Source of the DNA: Polytrichum commune | Lineage: Eukaryota > Streptophyta > Polytrichopsida > Polytrichales > Polytrichaceae | Assembly (NCBI GenBank): GCA_950295325.1 | Contig: OX485803.1 | Span: forward strand, 15,874,001-15,934,000 | Direction of reading: 5' to 3' | Length of the DNA: 60,000 nt | Shown here: positions 1-9,494 of the stretch, piece after piece | Position numbering within the stretch: the first letter of the stretch is position 1 | How the letters are laid out: every line of letters starts with the position of its first letter | Notes under the pieces: model-generated | Seen by the model: only the letters and a program-made list of their open reading frames with translations | The model's database searches: none | What the model was told of the DNA's origin: nothing | Translations under genes and position numbers: made by a program

Positions 1-197
1 TGAAATTATGAACCATATCTTTAGTATTGAATTCGACTCTTAAACAAAAACGTTGAATGGGAGGGACCGATCAAACGTTTAGCACTTGCGAAATATTGTG
101 AGTATTTGGTAGCGTGAACAAGTGCATTCATTAACCTACGTGTCGGTTTTCATATGATGTTTATGTTAGCTTTTGGTCTGTGTTTTTTATGTCCTTA
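1..197. other. No recognisable feature
   Basis: Low-complexity A/T-rich plant-like DNA up to the first MITE. I see no open frame or repeat here that I can support. Confidence 0.4.
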
Positions 198-697
198 GGG
201 CCACTTCACACATGAGCCAAGAGTCGTGACCATGAAATTGTGAGAGCCCACAAAAAAGTGTCCAAAGGCCGTCCCAACACACCTCCAAAATCATGTAGTG
301 TGGTCACGGACCCTCAAGTGTAGTGTGAAGTCATATTTGATCGGGCTCTCAAGCAAATGCTTTTTCAATGAATTTCTGTTCATGCGCGTCCTCACACATG
401 ATATGATAGAAGAAATCAACGGTTGTGAGCGTTTTGAGTGCCATGGTCTCCTGGTTTTGTGTTAGGCCTACCTCCATGAGATGGTTTTAAAAAATAGTCC
501 AAGTGACCATGAAGCATGATCCATTTGATGCCATTTAGGAATCCATGTAGACTTTACAACCAACTTGCATTCACATACTCCATTGGTCCCTCAAGCGTAG
601 TGTGAAGCAAACTTGGAGCGGCTTTGCCTTTTTCCACCAATGAGAGTGCTTGAAGTGTAGTGGTCATGGGCTCGTAGTCTTGTGTGTGAAGTGGCCC
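198..697 (+). mobile_element. Tourist-like (PIF/Harbinger) MITE, family 1, complete copy
   Basis: A 500-bp element with inverted ends. The left end begins GGGCCACTTCACACATGAG and the right end finishes TGTGTGAAGTGGCCC. It is flanked by TTA on both sides (195-197 and 698-700). A 3-bp TTA/TAA duplication and GGGCC-type termini are the hallmark of PIF/Harbinger-derived Tourist MITEs. There is no coding capacity, so it would have needed a transposase supplied in trans. Related copies lie at 739-867 (truncated), 3569-4067 (opposite orientation) and 33456-33956 (opposite orientation). The superfamily assignment is an inference from TSD and termini. Confidence 0.85.
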
Positions 698-738
698 TTA
701 ATACCCATGTTTCCTTGTACGAGCCAAGAGCCACTTAA

Positions 739-867
739 GGGCCACTTCACACATGAACCAAGAGCCGTGACCATGAAATTGTGAGAGCCCAAAAGAAAGT
801 GTCTAAAGGCTGTCCCAAAATCATGTAGTGTGGTCACAAATCCTCAAGTGTAGTGTGAAGTCATATG
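739..867 (+). mobile_element. Truncated Tourist-like MITE, family 1
   Basis: This segment repeats the first ~130 bp of the 198-697 element, starting with the same GGGCCACTTCACACATGA terminus. Similarity stops around 867, after the phrase AGTGTGAAGTCATAT. No right end follows, so this is a 5' fragment. It lies only 41 bp downstream of the complete copy, which suggests a local duplication or a second insertion later truncated. Confidence 0.75.
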
Positions 868-1511
868 TGTCAGCTAGTGTTGAAATACTTAAGAACTTTG
901 GCATATTAGAAATCCTCACAGTTTTGTAATGAATATGTTATCATGGATGATTGAAATTTGGATGGGAAAACACGTAGTAAGTGACAATAATTGCAACATT
1001 GTAAATCCATAATGCCCAATTTTATGTGCAAGGAAAGGCAAATAATGTTACGGGTACGTTTAGTGTCGGTGAAACTACATGGGTGGTTTACAATTAGTGT
1101 TGAGCAAGATAACTAGAATTGGTGATACTAAATTCAATATGTGGTGTAGTTAATCAATGAGGGCCAAGCATGCTCCCCGTTATATAGCCACTTGATATCG
1201 CAACCCACACAACACCTCGTTTTCACCCCCAGTGCTATCAATTTGCTTGAGCCAAGCATCTTTGTCTTTGCAAAGCTTCTCGATGTTATCTCACTTAAGA
1301 CCTTGTTCCAAGTGATTCCAAAGTAATTGGTTTGGATGTTTTCATGTTATAGGAATGTAAATAGCACTTCAACCAATTTAGCAAAGAGCATGTTCACATG
1401 TGGGGATTCCACCACTTTCCATGAAAGGGACTTCATGGTTGTGGGAGCGTGCATGATCGGCTTAGGTTGTTTGAGTTTGGTGTTTACGGGCTTGCGATTG
1501 GATGTGTCTAA
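868..1511. other. No gene recognised
   Basis: A/T-rich sequence. A 72-codon frame at 1327-1545 has no recognisable motif and runs into the neighbouring MITE, so I treat it as chance. Confidence 0.4.
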
Positions 1512-1520
1512 GAGTGTTTC

Positions 1521-1989
1521 ACACCTTGGACAACTAACCAACTAATTCAATTAATAGTTAACTAGTTGTTTATAGATGTTTGCGATTTGACATGTCAAAA
1601 ATGTAGTTGATGATAGTTATATAAATCTAGTTAACTAAAGTTGAGCGCAACATGTTCACGAAATTATGTTGTAGTGTTGTGGTGTTACTAGTGTGTTATT
1701 TGTGTTGATGGTGTACATGGAGGTTATTCCAGAGCCCAACAATGTGAGTGATTGTATAAAGGCGTTTTTTATGGTGATCCTTAACAGCCCGAACATATCA
1801 AAGACCCTCAATTGAAGCAAATCGAGAGGCAAATTTCTTCAAATACACAATAATAATTGGGAATTTTTTAATTAACTATATTTTTTCTTCAATTTGTTTA
1901 GATTTTTTAATTTACTATAGTTGTTCCCTAAAATGTATTGATAAGAAATCTAGTTAACTATAGTTATTTTGGCAGGTGTCCAAGGTCTG
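1521..1989 (+). mobile_element. Mutator-type (MULE) MITE, copy A
   Basis: A 469-bp non-coding element. The left end reads ACACCTTGGACAACTAACC and the right end, read on the other strand, CAGACCTTGGACACCTGCC. The direct repeat GAGTGTTTC flanks it at 1512-1520 and 1990-1998. A 9-bp target-site duplication is characteristic of Mutator-like elements. The interior is full of TAGTTAACTAG-like half sites. A second copy at 24239-24705 shares ends, interior and length and has its own duplication, which confirms the borders. Confidence 0.85.
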
Positions 1990-1998
1990 GAGTGTTTC

Positions 1999-3239
1999 CA
2001 AGTTTGAGGCTTGGATATGTTTTGTAGTTTAGAAGTAATAAAAAAAGGTCCAATCCGATTAGGGCCACCTAACATAAGGATTGCCTCCTGGGGGTGCATT
2101 TCATTGAAGAAGGAAATTTTAGACCACTGTCAAAGTGGAGGGCTTTCAATCCCACTTGCACCCATCGTTTTTTTCATTTTTGTTTTTTGAACATGTTGTA
2201 GCTAACTTCAATGCACATATGTGAGAATAAAGGTTTTTGTGATGTTGATCAATTTGAGAAGATCCAATAGTTGCACAATACATGTTTTTTTAAGGAGGGG
2301 CATCTAGTGCAAATGAGGTGTTTAAATTTTGGATGATACGATGGATATTTATTTATACACGGAATAATGATTCAAGATTATAATACATGTATGCAAGAAT
2401 TTTAAGTGTTAAATTTGGAGTCCAGATGTTTACTTTAGATGGAGTTGGATGTCATTGAAACCTAGTGACATGTGTCTTTTATATCAAGGTTGGGTACCAA
2501 GTATGGGGCATGTTTGATTTTGAGACGTTGTCCAAAATGCTAAAGATAGACAATTCTTGTAGTGGGTAATGATCATGGGCAAAGAGACTCGCCTCCACCC
2601 TGAAGCTCCAGTGACCTCCTACAAGCTCCAAAAACACATCAGAAATATTGTCCTCCTTTTAATCAAAGTCAAATAACACGATTTGATCACGAATGTATTG
2701 TTAAAAGGAGTGTTCCTTTCAAGAGGGCGCCACCTTGGACACATGACAAGGCCATGAGTTAGATTTTCCCGGGAATAGGAGACCAATGGCATAACATTAC
2801 TCAACTCTTTGGTTCCGTTTTGTGGGACCAGGTTTCGGACAAGCATAATTATCCTTTAATTATGTGGTTCTCCAATTTTTGGGGAATATTCATGATGTGT
2901 ATTGTAGAGTTTTTGACAAACAACTATAATTTATTGGGATTAAAAAATAAATAAACCTCTATTTTGGAAAGAGACCATCATCTAGCTGCATAGTAATGTT
3001 ATGGAGACTCCATACATAGAAAACAAAAAATGGAAAAGAAAGAGAAGGTTAATATATTTATCAATGAAACTGAAAACGTAATACATAAAATTTAAGCAAT
3101 TTGTGTTGATTTGTGGTGACACTCACACCGAGACTCGAGCGATCGACAACTTGAATTCTTAAAATTGTGATTTGCCATTAATTGGATTGCGGTCCAAGTT
3201 GAGATTAACACTTGGACCTCAAAGCCTAAGTTACTAGTA
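1999..3239. other. No gene recognised
   Basis: About 1.2 kb of A/T-rich sequence with scattered stops in all frames. The longest frame (2619-2846, reverse, 75 codons) shows no domain. I see no convincing TIR pair. Confidence 0.4.
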
Positions 3240-4140
3240 AGCTAGAGTAGAGGTGCCATAACTGATCATTTAAGAGATTTTGCACCGGATTTGAAGAAGT
3301 ACAAAGCGGTGCGAAATTGTCATGTGTCGGAAAATAGACATAAGGAGGTTTGCAAAAAAATTGGTAATTTTATTCCTTAGATTGAAATTATCGTAAACTT
3401 TTGAAGCCAAAAGTTGGCATGAACACATCACCAATGTCTAGAGTCTACCCTAACCGTTCATGTTTAGCGCTCATTTCTCCTCACATTAGCACTCAAACCC
3501 ATGACATGTGTCATGGCATTATTGGTTTCGGCTTGATCAGAATTTAGTCTCAACTTGATTGAAATTAAGGGCCACTTCATACACAAGACTGAGAGCCCGT
3601 GACCATTACACTTCAAGCACTTTCATTGGTGGAAAAGGTAGAGCCAGTCCAAGTTCACTTCACACTATGCTTGAGGGACCAACGGAGTATGTGAATACAC
3701 GGTGGATGTGAAGTCTACATTGATTCCTACATGGCATCCAATGGATCATGTTTCATGGACACTTGAACCACTTGCAAAACCCGTCTCTTAGAGATAGGCC
3801 TAACACAAAACCGGGAGGCCATGGCACTCCGAATGCTCACAAGCATTGATTTATTCTATTTTATGATGTGTGAGGACCCGCATGAATAGAAATTACTTGA
3901 TATAGCATTTGGTTGAGGACCCGGTCACATCTGACTTCACACTACACTTGAGGGTCCGTGACCACACTACATGATTTTGGAGGTGTGTTGGGATGGCCTG
4001 TGGACACTTTCTCTCAGGCTCTCACAATTTCATGGTCACGGCTCTTGGCTCGTGTGTGAAGCGACCCTAAGACCCAACCTAGTTGAAATTCCGGTACCCT
4101 ATAGATCGCCGATGGGGTCGTGATTGGGAATAGGCGCCTC
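3240..4140 (+). repeat. Old dispersed repeat R1, copy 1, interrupted by a MITE
   Basis: The segments 3240-3568 and 4071-4140 together align with 23495-23895. Shared landmarks in order are ATCATTTAAGAGATT, CCAAAAGTTGGC, CCATGACATGTGTCATG, and TACCCTATAGAT with GGGGTC. The copies differ at many positions, so the duplication is old. The only large difference is the 499-bp MITE at 3569-4067 in this copy. The nature of the repeat is unknown; it may be a relic LTR or another TE fragment. Confidence 0.65.
3569..4067 (-). mobile_element. Tourist-like MITE, family 1, complete copy in reverse orientation
   Basis: A 499-bp element whose left end starts GGGCCACTTCATACACAAG and whose right end is CGTGTGTGAAGCGACCC. 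The duplication TAA flanks it (3566-3568 and 4068-4070). Its sequence is the reverse complement of the 198-697 copy, with scattered substitutions. It sits inside repeat R1; the sister R1 copy at 23495-23895 lacks it and shows what the empty site looked like. Confidence 0.85.
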
Positions 4141-4213
4141 TGCTACTAAGTGATTAGTAAGCCACCATCGATGAGTCGAGTGCTTGTTGCCTAGGACGAG
4201 TTGGGCGAGGAGG

Positions 4214-4434
4214 GGCTGGGACGAACCAACCCTCACAATGGTTCCTTGGAGGCCAGGGTTTAGACATCCAACAAGGAACGAGTGTATGGGTTGGATTACC
4301 CAAATCACATGAGCTTTATTCTTAAGTGGTGTGGAGATGGTTGGGACGAAGTAGCCCGCACAGTGGTTCCTTGGAAGCCAGGATTTAGACATCCAACAAG
4401 GAACGAGTGTATGGGTTGGTTGCCCAAATCGGTG
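4214..4434 (+). repeat. Tandem duplication, period 125 bp, two units
   Basis: Two units beginning GGCTGGGACGAA (4214) and GGTTGGGACGAA (4339) share the order GGTTCCTTGGA, TTTAGACATCCAACAAGGAA and GTGTATGGGTTGG. A third, more diverged relative occurs at 33294-33388 (GGGCTAGGGCAAACCAAC, CGATCCAACATGGAAAC, AATGTATGG). The unit is therefore dispersed, not only local. Its identity is unknown. The 137-codon reverse frame across it (4099-4512) is explained by the duplication. Confidence 0.7.
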
Positions 4435-4530
4435 AGGAGGTGGCATGAAAATGGGGCCTATGGGTGACCTCCTTCCTCTCCCCTTCCACAACCTTACCAA
4501 TTCACCTTTCATTTTGGCACACCCACCCGT

Positions 4531-4552
4531 TGTATTGTATTGTATTGTATTG
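4531..4552. repeat. (TGTAT)n microsatellite
   Basis: About four consecutive TGTAT units. Confidence 0.9.
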
Positions 4553-4776
4553 AATTAGCACCGTTACGGGTGTAGCGAGCGCCTATAACCCTCCGCCCAC
4601 TTTTCTACTACTACTTTTGGAACGGATCCTATATTTGGAGGGTGTGGCCATGCAGAGCCTCACGACAATTTTGGGCATGCCCGGTCGCCCGGTCGGCCAT
4701 CCAAATTTGGGGGGTGAACGACGGCTCCTTGTTAACAACACTAAAGTAGAATGGTGGGTGGGGGTCAAGAGTGAGC

Positions 4777-4809
4777 TTCTTCTTCTTCTTCTTCTTCTTC
4801 TTCTTCTTC
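4777..4809. repeat. (TTC)n microsatellite
   Basis: Eleven TTC units. It creates false poly-Leu, poly-Lys and poly-Glu frames on both strands. Confidence 0.95.
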
Positions 4810-4983
4810 ATATTCCGGCTTTCTATTCACAGCGGGGACACGGGGAATGTGAATGTGAATTAGTTGTCTGAAACCACCGAATGTTCCATTCTCCCATTGA
4901 ACAACGGAACACATGCATTGCAACTTTTTAGAAGCCATTGATCTTAAATTTATGGGGGAATCCAACATGAGGGGGCTTAGCGA

Positions 4984-5632
4984 GGGGCGGTTCCACATGG
5001 GGTCCCAAGTGGTGTAGTGCCAACATGAGGCAAAGTCCCCACTTTTGGGCCTCGACAAACCATTAAACTACGGTTCGTGTTCATTAATGTCAAAGCTTGA
5101 TTATTTTATGCAACATAATTCATGGAACTTGTCATAACTTTATCCAGCAAACTAGGGGAGTTGAGTGGGCCGTGACTCATGTGAATGAGATGCAGAGAAT
5201 ATAACGCAACACACCTGGAAACATGAACGATGCTAGTCTGATCTTAGCCTTTGTCGTGGTCATTGGGGTTCGGGTCCCACCAAGTTACTGGTTGGTGCCA
5301 GTGGTTGACTGTGTTGGCCTACGCGATGACCCGATCTAGATGTCAAGAAAATTGTGGTTGTTTTTTAGGCTTGGAAGTCGACTCTTATGTTGACTATTGT
5401 TATGTTGTCAAGAGTTGGGTCTAGCTTTTTGCTTGACTCTTAACACAAGTCACAAGCCTCACCTCCAAAAAGTGTTGCCAATGTGACATCCATGTCATAT
5501 TTGGGACTTTGGACTTCAAACCATATGTGAAGTGGTAAGTCCCAACTTTCCATGCTCTCAATGGGTGAGATTGCATGGACTAACCTCAAGTGAAATGGGA
5601 CTTAGGATTTGGGACCTCGTGTGAGCTGGCCC
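4984..5632 (+). mobile_element. Tourist-like MITE, family 2, long copy
   Basis: The right end reads CTCGTGTGAGCTGGCCC and is followed by TTA (5633-5635). The left end is degraded (GGGGCGGTTCCACATGGGG) with TTA a few bases upstream (4977-4979). The interior matches the cleaner copy at 35723-36097: GGCAAAGTCCCxACTTTTG, TTGATTATTTTATG, GAGTTGGGTCTAGCTTTTTG, CACAAGTC and GCCTCACCTCCAAAA. This copy has about 220 bp of extra sequence (about 5140-5360) not present in the other, so it either holds an insertion or is closer to the ancestral length. Confidence 0.65.
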
Positions 5633-5674
5633 TTAGCTTTTGAATTGAAGTCACTACAACATTTATGGTATGTA

Positions 5675-5690
5675 GGGCCGCTTTACACAT
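5675..5690 (+). mobile_element. Possible relic end of a family 1 MITE
   Basis: The string GGGCCGCTTTACACA differs at two positions from the family 1 terminus GGGCCACTTCACACA and abuts another TIR element. It may be a truncated end; it is too short to be sure. Confidence 0.3.
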
Positions 5691-5691
5691 T

Positions 5692-5929
5692 GAGAGAGGG
5701 AATGATTGCATACAAGCGCACCCCTCATTCATCCAACATAAAAGCGTGAAATAGTATGCATCCCGGATATTACTATTTTTAGTCGATTTAACATCGGAAT
5801 TGATCTTAAAGACCCTGAATTAGTTTACTTCAAGTCATTTGAGATGAACCGGTAACAAACCTACATGACTCAAGTTATGATGTTAGATGGATGAGAGGTA
5901 TGTTCATATGCAATAATTCTTTCTCCCCC
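5692..5929. mobile_element. TIR element, family C, copy 1
   Basis: A ~238-bp segment with ~50-bp imperfect inverted ends. The left end has GAGAGAGGGAATGATTGCAT then CTCATTCATCCAACATAAAA. The right end, read on the reverse strand, has GGGGGAGAAAGAATTATTGC then CTCTCATCCATCTAACATCA. The centre carries TTAAAGACCCTGAATTAG and ATTTGAGATGAACCGGTAA. Matching copies are at 25972-26195 and 36538-37137. I could not fix a target-site duplication, so the superfamily is open. Confidence 0.7.
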
Positions 5930-5935
5930 AAGAGC

Positions 5936-6788
5936 CAAGCCCGTGAAAGTCTAAAGACCCTTGAAAAGAGGGGCAACCCTACCTCATTGGTTACATGACT
6001 TCATTATTTTATTTTTCCACTTTTTTTTTTAGTTTTACATTGGTGAGGAAGGAAAGGAGAGCATGATGGATCATGTTGAGAGAAGAGGGAGGATTCTTGT
6101 TGCATTGGCTTTATATTGGTGTTTGCACATGATTGTGTAATGTGTGCTTGATATGCAAGCATTGGCACTCAAAGGATATTGGGGAAATGCCATGTTTTTT
6201 AGCATTTGCTTTGAAAATATGAAGATGGGCGATCATAGTGTGGGGGCATTTTAGAGAAATCTAGGCTTAACCAATAGGTTATTATTGAGTTCTTTCATGA
6301 AAAAAATGTTCATACAAAGAACTCATGTATATCATAATACATTCAAGTTTCTTTGCGAGAGGTTAGGTCCGTATTTGCAGGGAAAGAATACACATATAAG
6401 AGACAATTTTAGTTGAAAGTAGAGTTGCAATATCATTACAACACTTGAGATTCACAATGACGTAAAAACAAGTAAAGAAAACACGTAGGAGTCCACATAT
6501 AGGACAAAATCACCTACAACTATAAATAGCACACATGAACCTCCCTAAGAGAGAGGGGTGCTCAATAAAAATTTATTAAGAGGAAATTGAGAGTGAAAAT
6601 TGAGAGTGAAAATTTGTAGATTGTTATAGATTTCCTATCTCAATGTGACAATTAACCCCTATAGAGACTATACCATCTTCCATGAGACCTAATAACCTAG
6701 TTTATTCGTACTCTTGAGTCAAGTGATAGGAAAACCCTAAATTGCATTAACATGGGCGTAGATAGACCTCATGCTATTATTGAGCTTG
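5936..6788. other. No gene recognised; contains a short dispersed repeat
   Basis: Segment 6640-6755 resembles 14350-14475: both read CAATGTGACA(A)TTAACCC, TATAGA(G/C)ACTA, CTT and GAGAC, and then GAGTCA with AAAACC. The two flank the gypsy element at a distance and may be relics of an older outer element or independent copies. The rest is A/T-rich without a domain. Confidence 0.4.
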
Positions 6789-6935
6789 CCGATGCCAAGA
6801 TACTAGTAAGCATGCTAACACCACGTGTCATGAGGTTACACTAATGATCAAGTTGTTGGCATTACTATGACCTAGCACAGTAGGGTAATGACAATACTAT
6901 GCAAGTGACACTAAATATCATAAACAATATAGCAA
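6789..6935 (-). repeat. Dispersed repeat D, copy 1 (reverse)
   Basis: Read on the reverse strand, this matches 27310-27455 and 47222-47365. Shared phrases are CACTTGC or CACTTACCCTA, GCTAGGT, ATTAGTGTAACCTCATGACAC and ATCTTGGCA. The three copies are diverged. Family identity is unknown. Confidence 0.6.
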
Positions 6936-7737
6936 AAAATATGGTATTAAACATCATAGATAGATAGATAGATATGATTTGTCCTAATTTTACAAACAAT
7001 ATGTAAATTGGAGCCTTGTTGTTTGTAGAACCATTTTCTGGCTATAGCCTAGCCGAAGTAGGCAATTCTCAATTTTTGATGATTTTCATACGGCTATTAG
7101 CCACTGGAGGCCATCCAGAGTGGGATGGAAGGGCTATTGCCATTTCACACGGTTAGGCTCTCTAATTGTCTGCTCCTCACCCTCGACGTTATGAGGAGGA
7201 GGCAGCCGAGGGAGACGACATGCTATTTTCCAAATTAGAAATCAGGCATAGTCTCATAGCTATAGCAATAGGCTAGTAGAAGCACCAACGCTTTGTGATT
7301 GAGGTTGGGTGGCAATTGGGCAACCCCAAGTGAGATGCTTGCGGGCATTAGACGTAGTCTTTCATAGCCGAGTGATTCGGACTCTGATAGTTTTTGAACT
7401 TTGACATTGGAAGTAAAGTGCGGAATGCAATGCTATATTCTTGGTGATTTCAAGTGCAAGCTTATGTAATGTGTGTGTGTGTGTGTGTGTTTGCCATAAA
7501 TTGGGATGTTACTTTGAATGTGTGAGGACAAAGATAATCAAACATGAGTCAAGTAAGTAATATGTCAATGAGTATGAGGGAAAGCAAGGGGAAATTGAGG
7601 TGTAAGTGAGAAACGTGAGAGAAGAATCAAGCTATAGGCCGAGTGAGAAAAAACTTGAGTGAGAGTCTAAAGATCAGTGTCTACAGATATCAGCATTGCC
7701 GAGAAATCGGAATGTAGTCCAACCTCTTGAGGGCAAT
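6936..7737. other. No gene recognised; flank of the gypsy insertion
   Basis: Contains a (GT)n microsatellite at about 7471-7490. The last five bases before the LTR (7733-7737, GCAAT) are the left target-site copy of the gypsy element. Confidence 0.5.
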
Positions 7738-8538
7738 TGAAATGTAACTAAAATTATTAAGGAATATTCTAACTACATGTGCCAGTGTGTAAGCAGAGAA
7801 AGATGAGAGCTAGACAACTCTCAATTGAAGATGAATGGATAGGAGTAATACAACTCCAGATTGACAACATGTGTACTGGAGTTAGACAGCTCCGCATTTA
7901 GTGTATTAGAATTAGACTATTCCAATTGAAAACATGTGCACGTGAGTTAGACAACTCTCGATGAGGTGCACGGAGTTAGACCACTCCATATTTGGAAAGA
8001 TGAATGTTGTTCATTGGAGTTAGACAATTCTCAATGAATAGATAAAGCTAGTTGGAATTAGACAGTTCCAACTAGAAGATGGAATGAATGAATTAGTTGG
8101 AATTAGACAGTTCCAACTAAAAGAATGAATGGATGAACTAGTTGGAATTAGACAGTTCCAACTAGAAGATGGAATGGATAAACTAAGTTGGAGTTAGACA
8201 GGTCCAACTTGAAGAAGGTTTGAGAAGAACCAAAGATAGAAGATTCATAATAGAACTAGAAGATAGAGCTATGAATAGAATACTTTTACTATATGTAAAG
8301 ATAGAAAGTAAAAGTAGTGCCTTTGGCATAAGAGGAAGCTCGGGGGAGGAGAGAGGGGCTTTTTGTTGTTAGCTCTCTCTCCTATGATCGGGTGGTAGAG
8401 CTTCTTCGACCAAACCTTATTTGGTCTTGGATTGTACTTAGTGGTCTCACAAAGAAATAAATTATATTTTCTTCAATTCCCTACTATGAGAGATTGTTGT
8501 CGTGAAAACAATTGCCAACCGGCGAGAGGTGTGTAACA
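7738..8538 (+). repeat. 5' LTR of the gypsy element
   Basis: 801 bp, starting TGAAATGTAAC and ending GTGTGTAACA (TG...CA type). U3 carries an array of short dyads (7805-8210). A TATA-like TATATG lies near 8290, which would put the transcription start around 8320. An AATAAA at 8456-8461 is the likely polyadenylation signal in R. The third base is A where the 3' LTR has T. Confidence 0.95.
7805..8210 (+). repeat. Array of ~11 dyad-symmetric motifs in the U3 of the 5' LTR
   Basis: Short inverted arms surround a conserved (T)TAGAC(A) centre. They are: GAGAG/CTCTC (7805-7822); GGAGT/ACTCC (7842-7857, centre AATACA); GGAG/CTCC (7878-7893); GAAT/ATTC (7909-7922); GAGTT/AACTC (7944-7957); GGAGT/ACTCC (7972-7987); a weaker CATTG/CAATG pair (about 8012-8035); CTAGTTGGAA/TTCCAACTAG (8048-8075); TTAGTTGGAA/TTCCAACTAA (8093-8120); CTAGTTGGAA/TTCCAACTAG (8138-8165); and AAGTTGGA/TCCAACTT (8185-8210). 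The last four form a tandem series with a period of 45-47 bp. Arms change in a matched way while the centre stays nearly constant. The array lies upstream of the putative TATA box, as an enhancer or protein-binding array would. Confidence 0.85.
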
Positions 8539-8541
8539 AAT

Positions 8542-8553
8542 TGGTATCAGAGC
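8542..8553 (+). other. Primer-binding site, initiator Met-tRNA type
   Basis: TGGTATCAGAGC, three bases after the 5' LTR. This is the standard plant retrotransposon primer site complementary to the 3' end of initiator Met-tRNA. The first possible gag ATG (8554) directly abuts it. Confidence 0.95.
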
Positions 8554-9494
8554 ATGTTAGATGCCATGGAGAGTTTGGAAGAAAGAATTGTGAGAGCGGT
8601 GTTGATAGTATTGAGAGAAAACCAAGGTATTCCATTACAAGAGGTCCCACCTCTTCCTGGGGATCCTCCTCCCAATTCTCCACCTCCTCCAAGAGAGAAT
8701 CATGTAGCTACACCACTTGGCTCGAGAGAGGAGGAGTCTAGTTCAACATCATCTCCAAGAAGGCTAGCTCATGGAGAAGTGGATATTTTGAAAGACGTAA
8801 AAAAAATCCAATTAAGCCTAGTTTTGGAGGCCGAAACTGCAAACCAGAAGAAGTCATGTCGTTCATTTCAATAGTGGAGGATTTCTTCCCTTCAAAATAC
8901 ATTGATGCAGATAAAATCAAAGTCACAGTAATTTTCTTGAAGGACAAAGTTCGGGTTTGGTTTGACACACTGAAGAGGGACCGAGAAAACAGGGGACTGG
9001 GACCTATTGCAGCATGGAGTGAGTTCAAAGAACTATTTCTTCACCAATTTCTTCCTAGCAACTACGGTGAAGACATGCGCCAAAAGTTATACGACTTGAA
9101 ACAAGGAAGTCTATCAGTAACCCAATTCAAGTTAGAGTTCGATAAACACATTGTTTACTTTCCCAATTGGGGTGAAAGTGACATAATTGAATTCTTTGTC
9201 CGCAACTTAAAGGATTCAATAAGGTTCAAAATTAGTGCTCATAACTTACAGACTTTAGATAAAACTTATAATTTGGCTATGAACTTTGAGAGAGAAGTCA
9301 ATAGCAGGATGGAAAGGACAAAAGGTCAATTGGGAAAAAGATCTTCAGAGTTTAAATATCTTGCCAATCAAAGCTCTAAGTTTGCAAAATTTTCCAAGAG
9401 TTCTAAATCATCTCAATTTTCAAAGTTCAACCAAGGAAACAAGACTTTGATGCTAAGCAAGGAAGAGCAAGAGGAGCACGTCAAGAAGGGTTAA
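8554..9494 (+). pseudogene. gag (capsid) remnant of the gypsy element
   Basis: Two frames separated by a one-base slip in an A-run near 8800-8806. The first part (ATG at 8554, or 8566 if the second Met is used) encodes an acidic, Pro-rich N-terminal region. The second part carries the retrotransposon gag domain, with VWFDTLK, AWSEFKELFLHQFLP and a Ser/Lys-rich linker. A TAA at 9492-9494 then stops the frame immediately before the zinc knuckle. Gag would form the virus-like particle that packages the RNA. The frameshift and stop make it non-functional. Confidence 0.9.

Noticed and set aside
4617-5058. Overlapping frames with poly-Leu, poly-Lys or poly-Glu
   Set aside because: They are readings of the (TTC)n microsatellite in different frames, with no conserved flanking domain.
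8048-8210. Regularly spaced repeats that resemble a CRISPR-like layout
   Set aside because: The units are inside a retrotransposon LTR, the spacers are themselves similar, and the copy in the other LTR is nearly identical. This is an LTR feature, not a CRISPR array.
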